64,000 nucleotides of DNA from HGW-17 sp964516435 (GTDB lineage: Bacteria > Myxococcota_A > Polyangia > HGW-17), in the NCBI GenBank assembly GCA_964516435.1, contig CAZEZP010000004.1, positions 1 to 64,000 on the forward strand, given 5' to 3'. Positions 44,655 through 52,954 of the stretch are shown piece after piece. The first letter of the stretch is position 1. The number at the start of each line of letters is the position of its first letter. Under the pieces are notes generated by a model that did not search any database, had not been told where the DNA came from, and saw nothing but the letters and a program-made list of their open reading frames with translations. Both the position numbers and the translations under genes were made by a program.

Positions 44655-45839
44655 TCACGCCGGAACCTGCGGAACCGCATGCAGGGGCGCGATGAAGCGC
44701 TGATGGAAATACCTCACCAGGGGAGCGGATTCCTCGCCATGGCAGTAGAAGGTCAGATGAGAAGGATTGGCTTCGATGCAGAAGATGCGCGCATCCCGTT
44801 CCCCGGCCGCCCGGATGGCCTGCGGAATCAGTTCGCATTCGGTTCCCAGCTGGCGGCCCACCAGGGAAACCGAGTACAGAGCCACCACCTGCGCCCCGGC
44901 AGCGGCCTCTTCCCAGCCGACCGCGGTGACGGGATTGAGGATCACGGCCGCCATGCCATCGGGACTTCCCCAGAAATACTGGATTTCCACGCCCGCCTTT
45001 CCCAGTTTTCCGAGCAGTTCCGGCGCATCGGACATGGGCACGACGAGCGCGCGCAGCCGGTCGCAGCCGGCCACCGACAGCAGCGTGCGCCCCAGTTCCA
45101 CCGGCGGCCGGCGCACGACGGTCTCCTTGCCGCCCACGGTGGCCCGGGCATAGATGGTGATCTGGCGCCGGCGGGCGAATTCCACCGCGTGCAGGTTGAG
45201 CACCTTGGCCCCGCGATACGCCATCTGCATCATCTCTTCGTGCGAAAGTTCCACCAGATGGAACGGATCCACCACCCGCGGATCCGCCGTGTAGACGCCG
45301 TCCACGTCCGAGTAGATCTCGCACCAGCGCGCATCGAGCGCGGCCGCGAGCGCCACGGCCGTGGTATCCGACCCGCCGCGCCCCAGCGTGGTGATTTCCT
45401 TGCGGTACGACATGCCCTGGAAGCCCGCGACGATCACGATGTGCCCGCGGGCCAGCTCGTCCAGGATGCGCCATGGCTTCACGTCGATGATGCGGGCGTT
45501 GAAATGGTTGTCGTTGGTGATGATTCCGCACTGCGAGCCCGTCAGCGAGATGGCCTGGTGTCCCAGATCGGAGATGGCCATCGACAGCAACGCCATGGAA
45601 CTGCGCTCGCCCACGGTCAGCAGCATGTCCAGTTCCCGTTTGGACGGATTGGGCGCAATTTCATGCGCCATCTTCATCAACTGGTCGGTGGTCTTCCCCT
45701 GCGCGGAGACCACCACGACGATATTCTCCCCCTTCACGTGCCGGTCGGCCACGAGGCGGGCAACCCTGCGGATCTTGTCGGTGTCCGCCAGCGAGGAGCC
45801 CCCGAACTTCATGACCACGGTGTGCTCGTGCGGCAGCAT
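44655..45839 (-). CDS. lysC: Aspartate kinase (monofunctional)
   Basis: A 394-residue aspartokinase, catalysing the first step of lysine, threonine and methionine synthesis. The N-terminus HTVVMKFGGSSLAD carries the conserved KFGGSS, GSDTTA is at ~200 and SDVDGVYTADPRVV at ~225. The C-terminal ~130 residues correspond to the ACT region and look weakly conserved, so feedback control by amino acids cannot be predicted. The start ATG overlaps the stop of asd (TGATG at 45841-45837), so translation is coupled. Length is at the short end for the family. Confidence 0.93.
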   Translation of the reverse strand: MLPHEHTVVMKFGGSSLADTDKIRRVARLVADRHVKGENIVVVVSAQGKTTDQLMKMAHEIAPNPSKRELDMLLTVGERSSMALLSMAISDLGHQAISLTGSQCGIITNDNHFNARIIDVKPWRILDELARGHIVIVAGFQGMSYRKEITTLGRGGSDTTAVALAAALDARWCEIYSDVDGVYTADPRVVDPFHLVELSHEEMMQMAYRGAKVLNLHAVEFARRRQITIYARATVGGKETVVRRPPVELGRTLLSVAGCDRLRALVVPMSDAPELLGKLGKAGVEIQYFWGSPDGMAAVILNPVTAVGWEEAAAGAQVVALYSVSLVGRQLGTECELIPQAIRAAGERDARIFCIEANPSHLTFYCHGEESAPLVRYFHQRFIAPLHAVPQVPA

Positions 45840-46870
45840 CACGACAGCCTCCCGGCGGCCAGCGCCAGTTCGGCGTTCTGCACGCTGCCACCCGCGGCGC
45901 CGCGGATGACGTTGTTGACCAGCAGACGCAGGCTCACCACGTTTTCCGTGCACCGGATGCCGCCCACGCTCACAGCCATGCCGCGCCCCCGCATGACATC
46001 CAGGCGCGGCTGCGGGCGGGCGGGATCCTCGAACACCTCCAGCGCCGGCGTGGGCGAGGAGAACAGGCCCCGGGCGGCTTCGTGTCCCACGAAATTCCGC
46101 AGCAACTCCCTGACCCGGCGTTCGTCGCACGCCGATTCGACCTCGATGAAGGCCGTTTCCAGGTGTCCGAAGAGTGTGGGCACGCGGGCCGCGCAGGCGA
46201 TGACCCGGGCGGAATGCTCCATGATGCGCCCGTTTTCCAGGACGCCCAGCATCTTGCGCGTCTCGGCGGCGATCTTCTCGTCCTCGCGCGCGATGTACGG
46301 CAGAACGTTGCCCAGGATGTCCAGGGAGGCCACCCCGGGATACCCCGCGCCGGACACGCTCTGGTACGTGGCCACGTTCACCGAGCGGATCCCCAGGGGA
46401 GAAAGCGCGGCGAGCACCATCGCCAGTCCGGAGGCCGAGCAGTTCGAATTGGTCACCAGCAGGGCCCGGTCCCGGGGACAGACGTCCAGATGCGGGGCAT
46501 TGACCTCGGGAATGAGGATGGGCACATCCGGATCCATGCGGTGCGCACTGGCATTGGAAAACACCGCGATGCCGGCTTCCCTCGCCAGCCGCGTCTCGAC
46601 GGGCCCCGCCACGGAGGCCGGCAGGGCGGAAAACACGGCCCGCACGCCCCGTTTCTGCAGCGCCTCCACGGACAGTTCCTCCACGGGCATGCGCCGCGCC
46701 GCATCCGGCTGCGGCAGGGACGCCACCCACGGCACGTCGGCCAGGGACGCGCGCCGGCGCGAGGCCTGCAGCACGGCCACCTCGAACTGCGGATGGTTTT
46801 CCAGCAAGGCGAAGAAATGCTGGCCCACGGCGCCCGTGGCGCCCAGGATGGCCACCGGAATCTTGCTCAT
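45839..46870 (-). CDS. asd: Aspartate-semialdehyde dehydrogenase
   Basis: A 343-residue NADP-dependent enzyme that reduces aspartyl phosphate, the product of the kinase encoded downstream. The N-terminal nucleotide fold begins MSKIPVAILGATGAVGQ. The catalytic Cys is in TNSNCSASGLAM. The block GLAMVLAALSPLGIRSVNVATYQSVSGAG is typical of the archaeal/fungal-like subgroup rather than the E. coli type. GGAGG lies 8 bases before the ATG. With lysC it forms the core of the aspartate pathway, in an order that couples their synthesis. It is cytosolic. Confidence 0.94.
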   Translation of the reverse strand: MSKIPVAILGATGAVGQHFFALLENHPQFEVAVLQASRRRASLADVPWVASLPQPDAARRMPVEELSVEALQKRGVRAVFSALPASVAGPVETRLAREAGIAVFSNASAHRMDPDVPILIPEVNAPHLDVCPRDRALLVTNSNCSASGLAMVLAALSPLGIRSVNVATYQSVSGAGYPGVASLDILGNVLPYIAREDEKIAAETRKMLGVLENGRIMEHSARVIACAARVPTLFGHLETAFIEVESACDERRVRELLRNFVGHEAARGLFSSPTPALEVFEDPARPQPRLDVMRGRGMAVSVGGIRCTENVVSLRLLVNNVIRGAAGGSVQNAELALAAGRLS

Positions 46871-46906
46871 GTCGACACCTCCAGGATGCGCAAGGGACGA
46901 AAGGAC

Positions 46907-47305
46907 CTATGCCTGACGATCGCAGACGATCTCGAAAGCCGGCGGATTGGCGATGGTCTTCTTCACGGCGCAGTGCTCCGCGGCGCGGCGGACGGCGGCC
47001 TCGTGCCCGGAGGGGAAATCCTCCGGCAGATGGATGCGGATGCGGATCGTCCCCAGCCGTCCGTCATCCCCCGGCAGCATCTCCTGCGTCAATGCGATGC
47101 CGGTTTCCGGAATCCCCCGGGTCTGGCAATAGCGCTTGACATAGAACCCGGCACAGGCGGCCAGGGAAGCCAGGAAGAGTTCGTACGGGGCGGGCGCCGT
47201 CCCCGTGCCACCCACGGCCGCCGGCTGATCCGTGCGGATCGTGAACTCCTCTGAAATCACGTCCACTTTCATTCCTTCTCCCAGCACTACGCGCATCGTA
47301 CCCAT
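46907..47305 (-). CDS. OsmC/Ohr family protein
   Basis: A 132-residue protein of the OsmC family. The two family cysteines are present: Cys51 in SLAACAGFYVKR and Cys112 in EHCAVKKT. The GTAPAPYELFLAS segment (family signature PxxLLLAAL-like) and the ending NPPAFEIV also fit. OsmC-type proteins reduce organic hydroperoxides with these cysteines. Some single-domain homologues (YhfA-like) have unclear activity, so the substrate is uncertain. GGGAGG is well placed before the ATG. It lies 36 bases upstream of asd on the same strand and may share its transcript. Confidence 0.88.
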   Translation of the reverse strand: MGTMRVVLGEGMKVDVISEEFTIRTDQPAAVGGTGTAPAPYELFLASLAACAGFYVKRYCQTRGIPETGIALTQEMLPGDDGRLGTIRIRIHLPEDFPSGHEAAVRRAAEHCAVKKTIANPPAFEIVCDRQA

Positions 47306-47482
47306 CGAACAACCTCCCGCGCGTGCAGAGAATGCTTCGGAAGCGGCGATTTTGCAAGCGTCCCGTCGCGCCCGCCAGTGGCTCGCCGGCTCCTTTGCAA
47401 ACCTTCATCGGAAAAATTTTTTCCTTGTTTTCCATCCTGCCGTTCATGATATGCTTCCGCCGGCAAGTCAAACGGAGGTTCC

Positions 47483-48844
47483 ATGCGCATCGTCGTCCTC
47501 AACGGTTCCCCCAAGGGGCGCAACAGCGTCACGCTGCAGTATGTCCACGCCCTGCAGAAGGTGATGCCCGAGCACACGTTCTCGACCCATCACGTGGCGG
47601 GAGAAATCCGCAAACTGGAAAAGGATCCGGCGCTCCTGCGAGCCGTCGCCGACGACGTGGCCGGCAGCGATTTCGTGCTCTGGGCGTTTCCCGTGTATTA
47701 CACGCTGGTTCCCGGGCAACTCAAGCGCTTCGTGGAACTGGTCGAAGACGGCGACATCGCCCCCGTCTTCTTCGACAAGGCGTCCTGCGCACTCTCCACG
47801 TCGATCCGCTTCTTCGACCACAGCGCGCACGAGTACCTCCACGAAATCTCCGAGCGCTGGGACATGCACGCCTTCGCCGGCTATTCCTGCGAGATGGAAG
47901 ACCTGCTCGATGCCAAAAAGCGCCAGCCGTTCCTCGAATACTTCCAGGGCGTCTTCCGGCTCGCCCAGCGCCGCGCCTGGCCCCGGCGGCGCTACGATCG
48001 CACCACGCCGGCTCCCCCCCGGTCCATGAAATTGCCCATTCCCGCGCCGCTGCAGGGCCCCGCCCGCAAGGTGGTGCTCATCTCCACGCCCGAGCCGGAG
48101 GATTCCTCCCTGGGCCGCATGCTCGCGTATTTCAAGGGGTGCTTTCCCCATCCCGTGGATCACTGGGAGTTGACGCCGGAAGTGCTCAAGAGCGGCTGCA
48201 CCGGCTGCCTGCACTGCATCACGAACAACGTCTGCGCCATCCAGGACGCCTGCGCGGGCGAGTTGCGCCGCGCCATCCTTCAAGCCGACGCCGTGGTGTG
48301 GGCCGCGCCCATCCGCGACGTGTTCCTGGATGCGCGCTTCAAGATGTTCATGGACCGGCGCTTCATCGACGGGCACTGCCCGGTCACGGAAGGCAAGACG
48401 CTGGGGATGATCCTGTCGGGCCCCCTGCGGCAGTTGCCTGCCGCCCGCTTCCTGCTCCAGTCGTTTGCCGACATCCTCGGCATGCGCCTGTTCGGCCCCG
48501 TCACCGACGAGGACCCGCCCGAGGAAACGGCCCGGCTGCTGGCGCTCATGGCGGATTCCATCCTGCAAAACGACTGGCCGCGCCCCTCCCCCACGTTCTT
48601 CACGGTGGCAGGACGCAAGCTCTTCCGGGATTTCGTGTGGGCCAACAGCGCCATCTTCCCGGCGGATCACCGTTTCTACAAGGCCCATGGCATGTACGAC
48701 TTTCCGCAGCACAACCTCGGCAAGCGGGTGCGCAACCTGGGCATGAAACTGGCCTTCGGCCTGCCGTTCGTACGCAGGGAAATCCAGGCAAAAATGATTC
48801 ATTTCATGGTGGGACCCTACCAGAAAGTCGTCGAGAAACTGTAA
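47483..48844 (+). CDS. Tandem flavodoxin-fold NAD(P)H-dependent oxidoreductase
   Basis: A 453-residue protein that contains two flavodoxin-like (FMN reductase/WrbA-type) domains in one chain. The first begins MRIVVLNGSPKGRNSVTLQ (~1-155) with FPVYYTLVPGQLKRF. The second starts at VVLISTPEPEDSSLG (~200-380) and includes a Cys cluster, SGCTGCLHCITNNVCAIQDAC, like that of iron-sulfur or multimeric flavodoxins. A C-terminal ~70-residue helical tail follows. CGGAGG is close to the start. It is divergent from the OsmC gene (178-base gap) and is followed by the ACT-like regulator after 28 bases, perhaps as one transcript. Confidence 0.85.
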   Translation: MRIVVLNGSPKGRNSVTLQYVHALQKVMPEHTFSTHHVAGEIRKLEKDPALLRAVADDVAGSDFVLWAFPVYYTLVPGQLKRFVELVEDGDIAPVFFDKASCALSTSIRFFDHSAHEYLHEISERWDMHAFAGYSCEMEDLLDAKKRQPFLEYFQGVFRLAQRRAWPRRRYDRTTPAPPRSMKLPIPAPLQGPARKVVLISTPEPEDSSLGRMLAYFKGCFPHPVDHWELTPEVLKSGCTGCLHCITNNVCAIQDACAGELRRAILQADAVVWAAPIRDVFLDARFKMFMDRRFIDGHCPVTEGKTLGMILSGPLRQLPAARFLLQSFADILGMRLFGPVTDEDPPEETARLLALMADSILQNDWPRPSPTFFTVAGRKLFRDFVWANSAIFPADHRFYKAHGMYDFPQHNLGKRVRNLGMKLAFGLPFVRREIQAKMIHFMVGPYQKVVEKL

Positions 48845-48872
48845 CGACCCATGCAGCGAAAGGAGTAAGGAC

Positions 48873-49130
48873 ATGGAAAAGCACATCATCTTCGGCATCC
48901 ATCTCACGGACCGCTTCAACAACGCCGTCAAGCTCCAGGAAGTGTTCACGGAATACGGCTGCAACATCAAGACGCGGCTGGGCATCCACGAGGTCACCAA
49001 GGACCGCTGCGCCACCAACGGGCTGATCCTGCTGGAGATGTGCGGAGATGAAGCCAAGATCTTCGAGGCCGAAGCCCGCTTCGCGGCCGTTCCCGGCGTG
49101 GAAATCCAGAAGATGGTATTCACGCACTGA
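48873..49130 (+). CDS. Small ACT-like (TM1266-type) regulatory protein
   Basis: An 85-residue protein: an alpha/beta ferredoxin-like sequence resembling the ACT-type TM1266/iron-only hydrogenase regulator family (MEKHIIFGIHLTDRF..., RLGIHEV, GLILLEMCG, VPGVEIQKMVF). In that family it is proposed to sense a small molecule or metal, but no target is proven, and here no hydrogenase gene is visible. GAAAGGAGT precedes the start. It lies 28 bases after the double flavodoxin gene, so a redox-linked role is inferred by context. Family match is moderate. Confidence 0.7.
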   Translation: MEKHIIFGIHLTDRFNNAVKLQEVFTEYGCNIKTRLGIHEVTKDRCATNGLILLEMCGDEAKIFEAEARFAAVPGVEIQKMVFTH

Positions 49131-49143
49131 TTTTCTTTTTTTC

Positions 49144-49171
49144 TTGCACTTTCCAGGCTTCATGCTACAAA
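49144..49171 (+). promoter_or_regulatory. Candidate promoter of the short Asn-linker lipoprotein gene
   Basis: TTGCAC (49144-49149) and TACAAA (49166-49171) are 16 bases apart, about 42 bases before the start at 49214. The GCTACA hexamer around the -10 recurs at the other lipoprotein promoters in this window. Confidence 0.4.
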
Positions 49172-49213
49172 CACGCATCTCCCCACGGATGGGGGCAAAA
49201 AAGGAGGTATTTC

Positions 49214-49642
49214 ATGAAACGCAATTCCATTTTCCTGGCTTTCTTTGCAATGTTCCTGTTTTCCCTGGCGGCATGCGACGATGGCGACAAGAAGAGCACC
49301 AACAACACGAACAACGTAAACAACACCAATAATGTGAATAACACGAACAACGTAAATAACACCAACAATGTGAACAACACGAACAATACGAACAATACCA
49401 ATAACACCAATCCGGCCACGGTGCAGCAGATCTGCACGAAGGTGTTCGAATGCGGCGGATGGGGATGGACGGATCAGGCCACCTGCGAAACGGGCTTCCT
49501 GAACAACCCCGAGTATCAGACCGAATGCCGCGACTCCACCGGCTACCTGAACTGCATGGGCGCCTGCATCAACGACCCGGTGTGCGACTCCTTCGCCGCC
49601 TGCGAAGGCGCCTGCTGGGACGCCAACTGCATGCCCCTGTAA
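49214..49642 (+). CDS. Short Cys-rich lipoprotein with long Asn-rich linker
   Basis: A 142-residue precursor with lipobox LAA-C (Cys21 in FSLAACDDGD). A ~37-residue linker is built from NNTNNV then NNTNNT units. The last ~70 residues carry about eight Cys in a C-x-x-V-F-E-C-type arrangement (CTKVFECGGWGW, CETGFL, CMGACI, CDSFAACEGACW), which should be disulfide bonded. AAGGAGG is well placed before the ATG. The protein is probably exposed at a membrane surface, with the linker keeping the small Cys-rich head away from it. The function is unknown. Confidence 0.8.
   Translation: MKRNSIFLAFFAMFLFSLAACDDGDKKSTNNTNNVNNTNNVNNTNNVNNTNNVNNTNNTNNTNNTNPATVQQICTKVFECGGWGWTDQATCETGFLNNPEYQTECRDSTGYLNCMGACINDPVCDSFAACEGACWDANCMPL
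49301..49411 (+). repeat. 18/36-base repeat tract coding the Asn-rich linker
   Basis: Six 18-base units. The first four alternate between two spellings (an ACG...GTA type and an ACC...GTG type), giving a 36-base higher-order period. The units encode NNTNNV then NNTNNT. Confidence 0.88.
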
Positions 49643-49786
49643 TCTCGCCTTTCATTTTTTCTACTTTTTGACCTTAATCTCCCCTCCTCAACCCAGAAGC
49701 CCGACATCCTACACGGCTGCGGATGACAGTCTCCGGAGCGGAAAACCCTCTTTACTTCCCCTGCGGCTTGTGGCAAGCTGTCGCCC

Positions 49787-50497
49787 ATGATGCAGGGACA
49801 TGTTGGAAAACGTATTTTCATTGCCGACCCGCGGGACCCCGAACGCATGGTGCTCTCCTCGATCCTCGGACGGCTGGGTTATGATGTGGCCGCTTTCGCC
49901 ACGCTGGACGAATTCCTGCACAGGCTGCCGGAAAAACCCAACCTGGTAGTGCTGCACGCCGCCCTGGAGGGAGCCACCGACAAGGCGCTTTCCCTGGGAT
50001 CGCCCGAGTGCCGCGTCATCCTGGTGGATCTGCCGCCTGAAGCCGCGCATGCGTTTTCCGGATTCGTGGATGCCACCGAACACGTCCTGCGGGGCATCAA
50101 CGTGCGGGTTCCGGAAATCGTGATGATCATCAACGACTTCATCTCGCCCCCGGAAGGCATGGTCCGGCGCCCGCCACGCATCGCCGGCGGTTACGCCACG
50201 GAAATCCGCCTCCCCGACCAGGTCCTGCAGGGGTATATCTACAACATCTCGGTGACGGGAGCGTTCCTCGAAACCGCCACGCCTCCCGAACGGGACGAAG
50301 CCATGCACCTGTCCTTCCAACTGCCGAACCAGAGCGAGCCTTTCGCCTGCCGGGCGGTCTCCACCTGGCGCGTGTTGCCGCACGAAAGCGCCGCCATGCG
50401 TTCCCCCCCCGGATGCGGCGTGCGCTTTCTGGACCTGACCCCGCGGCAGAACGCCATCCTGGAGGATCTCGTGGAGCGCAAGGGACGCACGGAATGA
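49787..50497 (+). CDS. Pseudo-receiver/PilZ domain protein
   Basis: A 236-residue protein. Residues ~7-120 have a receiver-like fold (RIFIADPRDPERMVLSSILG), but the position expected for the phospho-acceptor Asp reads LVVLHAAL, so His57 replaces it. The C-terminal ~110 residues are a PilZ domain (RPPRIAGGYATEIRLPDQVLQG, YIYNISVTGAFLET, GCGVRFLDLTPRQ). The canonical RxxxR c-di-GMP site is only partly visible, and the D/N-x-S-x-x-G part reads NISVTG. It may therefore bind c-di-GMP or be degenerate. No clear Shine-Dalgarno is seen. In Myxococcota, PilZ proteins of this sort affect motility or secretion. Confidence 0.78.
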   Translation: MMQGHVGKRIFIADPRDPERMVLSSILGRLGYDVAAFATLDEFLHRLPEKPNLVVLHAALEGATDKALSLGSPECRVILVDLPPEAAHAFSGFVDATEHVLRGINVRVPEIVMIINDFISPPEGMVRRPPRIAGGYATEIRLPDQVLQGYIYNISVTGAFLETATPPERDEAMHLSFQLPNQSEPFACRAVSTWRVLPHESAAMRSPPGCGVRFLDLTPRQNAILEDLVERKGRTE

Positions 50498-50565
50498 TTC
50501 TATCGAAGCTTCCGCTCTCACTCCAATCATAAAATTTTATTTCAATATTTCATCAGGAAATTGAA

Positions 50566-52947
50566 ATGTCGGACGAAAAACTGATTTCTTTGGAAGAACT
50601 TCCCGGCCTCGTGCCGGAAATCGATACCACCGCATGGATTGCGCAACTCGTGCAATTGCCTGCCAGGCACGTGGCGGCCTGCGTGCAACTGCTGGAAGAC
50701 GGCGCGACGGTCCCCTTCATCTCGCGCTACCGCAAGGAGATGACCGGCGGCATGGACGAAGTGGCCGTGACCCGCGTGCGCGATGTCCTGCACGAATTGC
50801 GCGAGTTCGCGGCCCGCCGCCAGTCCGTGCTGGAATCCGTGGCCGAGCAGGGGAAACTCACGCCCGCCCTGCTCTCGCTCTTCCTGGAAGCGCGCACCCG
50901 CAGCGAACTGGAGGATCTCTACCTGCCCTACAAGCGCCGCCGCATGACCCGGGCGGACAAGGCCCGCAGCCGCGGCCTGGAGCCGCTCGCGCGCGTGCTT
51001 CTGGGCCAGGAGCCGTATCCAGAAAATGGACTCGCCGCCCTGGCCGGCACTTTCGTCGACCCGGAACGCGAGGTGCACTCGGCCAAGGACGCACTGGACG
51101 GCGCCTGCGACATCTGCGCGGAAATCGTGGCCGAGCATGCGCCCCTGCGCGAAGCCCTGCGCGCGCTGATGCGCGCCGAGGGCCGCCTGCGCGCCACCGT
51201 GATCCGGGGCAAGGAGGAAGAAGCCCAGCAGTTCCGGGATTACCACGACTACTCCGAACCCGTGTTGCAGGCCCCCTCGCATCGCGTGCTGGCCGTGTGC
51301 CGTGGCGAAGCCGAGGAAATGCTGCGCGTGCACGTGGTGGTGGAGGATGAGCGCGCGCTGGCGCTCGTGGGGCGCTTCTTCCCGGCGCCCGACCCCCGTC
51401 TGGACAAGGTCTGGGAACATATCCGGGCAGATGCGTGGGAACGGCTGCTCGCCCCCGCCATCGAAGCCGAGGTGCGCCGCGAAATCAAGGAAAAGGCCGA
51501 CACCGAGGCCATCGCCGTGTTCGTCTCCAACCTGCGCGAACTGCTCATGGCGCCGCCTCTGGGCGCGCGCCGCGTGATGGCGCTGGATCCGGGCTTCCGC
51601 ACGGGATGCAAGATCGCCATTCTCAATGCGCAGGGAACGTTTCTGGCGCACAAGACCATCTATCCGCATCCGCCGCGCGAGGAGCGCGAATACGCCCGCA
51701 AGGTGGTGTCCCAACTCGTGGCGGAATACGGCATCGAGGCCATCGCCGTGGGCAGCGGCACCGCCGGGCGGGAAACCGAAGCCTTCCTCCGCGAAATGGT
51801 CCGGGACGGCGAACTGGCGAAATCCATCCCCATCGTGCGGGTGGATGAGAGCGGCGCCTCCATCTACTCCGCGTCGGAACTGGCCCGCAAGGAGTTTCCC
51901 GATCTGGACCTGACCGTGCGCGGCGCCATTTCCATCGGACGGCGCATGCAGGACCCGCTGGGCGAACTGGTAAAAATCGATCCCAAGTCCATCGGCGTGG
52001 GGCAGTACCAGCACGACGTGGACCAGACCCGCCTGCGCCGCGCGCTCGACGACGTGGTGGAGAGTTGCGTGAATCTCGTGGGCGTGGAACTCAACACGGC
52101 TTCCGCTTCGCTTCTGCAGTACGTCTCCGGCGTGGGCGAGAAACTCGCGCAGGCCATCGTGGCCTACCGGGAAAGCAACGGCCCCTTCTCCTCGCGCCGG
52201 GATCTGCTGCAGGTGCCGCGCCTGGGCCCCAAGGCCTTCGAGCAGTGCGCCGGGTTCGTGCGGGTGCGCGAAGGTGCCCATCCGCTGGACGCCTCGGCCG
52301 TCCACCCCGAACGCTACGGGCTCGTGGAGACCATGGCCCGCGATCTGGGCGTGCCCGTGGAAGACCTCATCGGCAACGCCGCCCTCGTCGACCGGATCGA
52401 CCTGCAGCGCTACGTGTCCGAGGACGTCGGCATGTACACGCTGCGCGACATCGTGGAGGAACTCAAGAAGCCGGGACGGGATCCGCGCCGCGCATTCGAG
52501 GAAGTGGGATTCCGCGAGGACGTGATGGAATTCGAGGACCTGCAGGAGGGGATGATCCTCACCGGCGTCGTCACCAACGTCACGGCCTTCGGCGCCTTCG
52601 TGGACATCGGCGTGCACCAGGACGGGCTCGTGCATGTGAGCGAGCTCTCCCACACCTTCGTGCGGGATCCGCTCTCCGTCGTGAAGCCCGGCCAGAAGGT
52701 GACGGTGAAGGTCATCGGGCTGGATCCCCAGCGCCGGCGGATCGCCCTGTCGATCAAGGCCTGCACCGCCCCGCCGGCCGATGCGCCGCACGCTGGGCGG
52801 CCCCTGCGGGAGAACCGGCCGCAGGACGGGGACACGCACGAGCGCCGGCCGCAGGAGAACCGCCCCCGGGGCGGGGAAAAGGGAAAGGCGGGCAAGAAAT
52901 TCGAAGAACCCAATCCGTTCGCCCGATTCTTCTCCGGAAAGAAATGA
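50566..52947 (+). CDS. tex: Tex family RNA-binding transcription accessory protein
   Basis: A 793-residue Tex. The N-terminal helical region contains YRKEMTGGMDEV and the motif LEDLYLPYKRRR. The YqgF/RNase H-like domain has VMALDPGFRTGCKIAI near residue 342, HhH motifs are near 500-560, and a C-terminal S1 domain (GMILTGVVTNVTAFGAFVDIGVHQDG) ends with KPGQKVTVKVIGLDPQRRRI. The last ~60 residues are a charged tail. Tex associates with RNA polymerase and nucleic acid; its exact role is not settled. AGGAAA precedes the start. The symporter gene follows at a 7-base distance. Confidence 0.95.
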   Translation: MSDEKLISLEELPGLVPEIDTTAWIAQLVQLPARHVAACVQLLEDGATVPFISRYRKEMTGGMDEVAVTRVRDVLHELREFAARRQSVLESVAEQGKLTPALLSLFLEARTRSELEDLYLPYKRRRMTRADKARSRGLEPLARVLLGQEPYPENGLAALAGTFVDPEREVHSAKDALDGACDICAEIVAEHAPLREALRALMRAEGRLRATVIRGKEEEAQQFRDYHDYSEPVLQAPSHRVLAVCRGEAEEMLRVHVVVEDERALALVGRFFPAPDPRLDKVWEHIRADAWERLLAPAIEAEVRREIKEKADTEAIAVFVSNLRELLMAPPLGARRVMALDPGFRTGCKIAILNAQGTFLAHKTIYPHPPREEREYARKVVSQLVAEYGIEAIAVGSGTAGRETEAFLREMVRDGELAKSIPIVRVDESGASIYSASELARKEFPDLDLTVRGAISIGRRMQDPLGELVKIDPKSIGVGQYQHDVDQTRLRRALDDVVESCVNLVGVELNTASASLLQYVSGVGEKLAQAIVAYRESNGPFSSRRDLLQVPRLGPKAFEQCAGFVRVREGAHPLDASAVHPERYGLVETMARDLGVPVEDLIGNAALVDRIDLQRYVSEDVGMYTLRDIVEELKKPGRDPRRAFEEVGFREDVMEFEDLQEGMILTGVVTNVTAFGAFVDIGVHQDGLVHVSELSHTFVRDPLSVVKPGQKVTVKVIGLDPQRRRIALSIKACTAPPADAPHAGRPLRENRPQDGDTHERRPQENRPRGGEKGKAGKKFEEPNPFARFFSGKK

Positions 52948-52954
52948 CTCTCCC

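Noticed and set aside
44600..44660. GGTTCGAACC resembling the T-loop of a tRNA
   Set aside because: No acceptor stem, D arm or anticodon arm can be drawn around it; it is a palindrome near a promoter.
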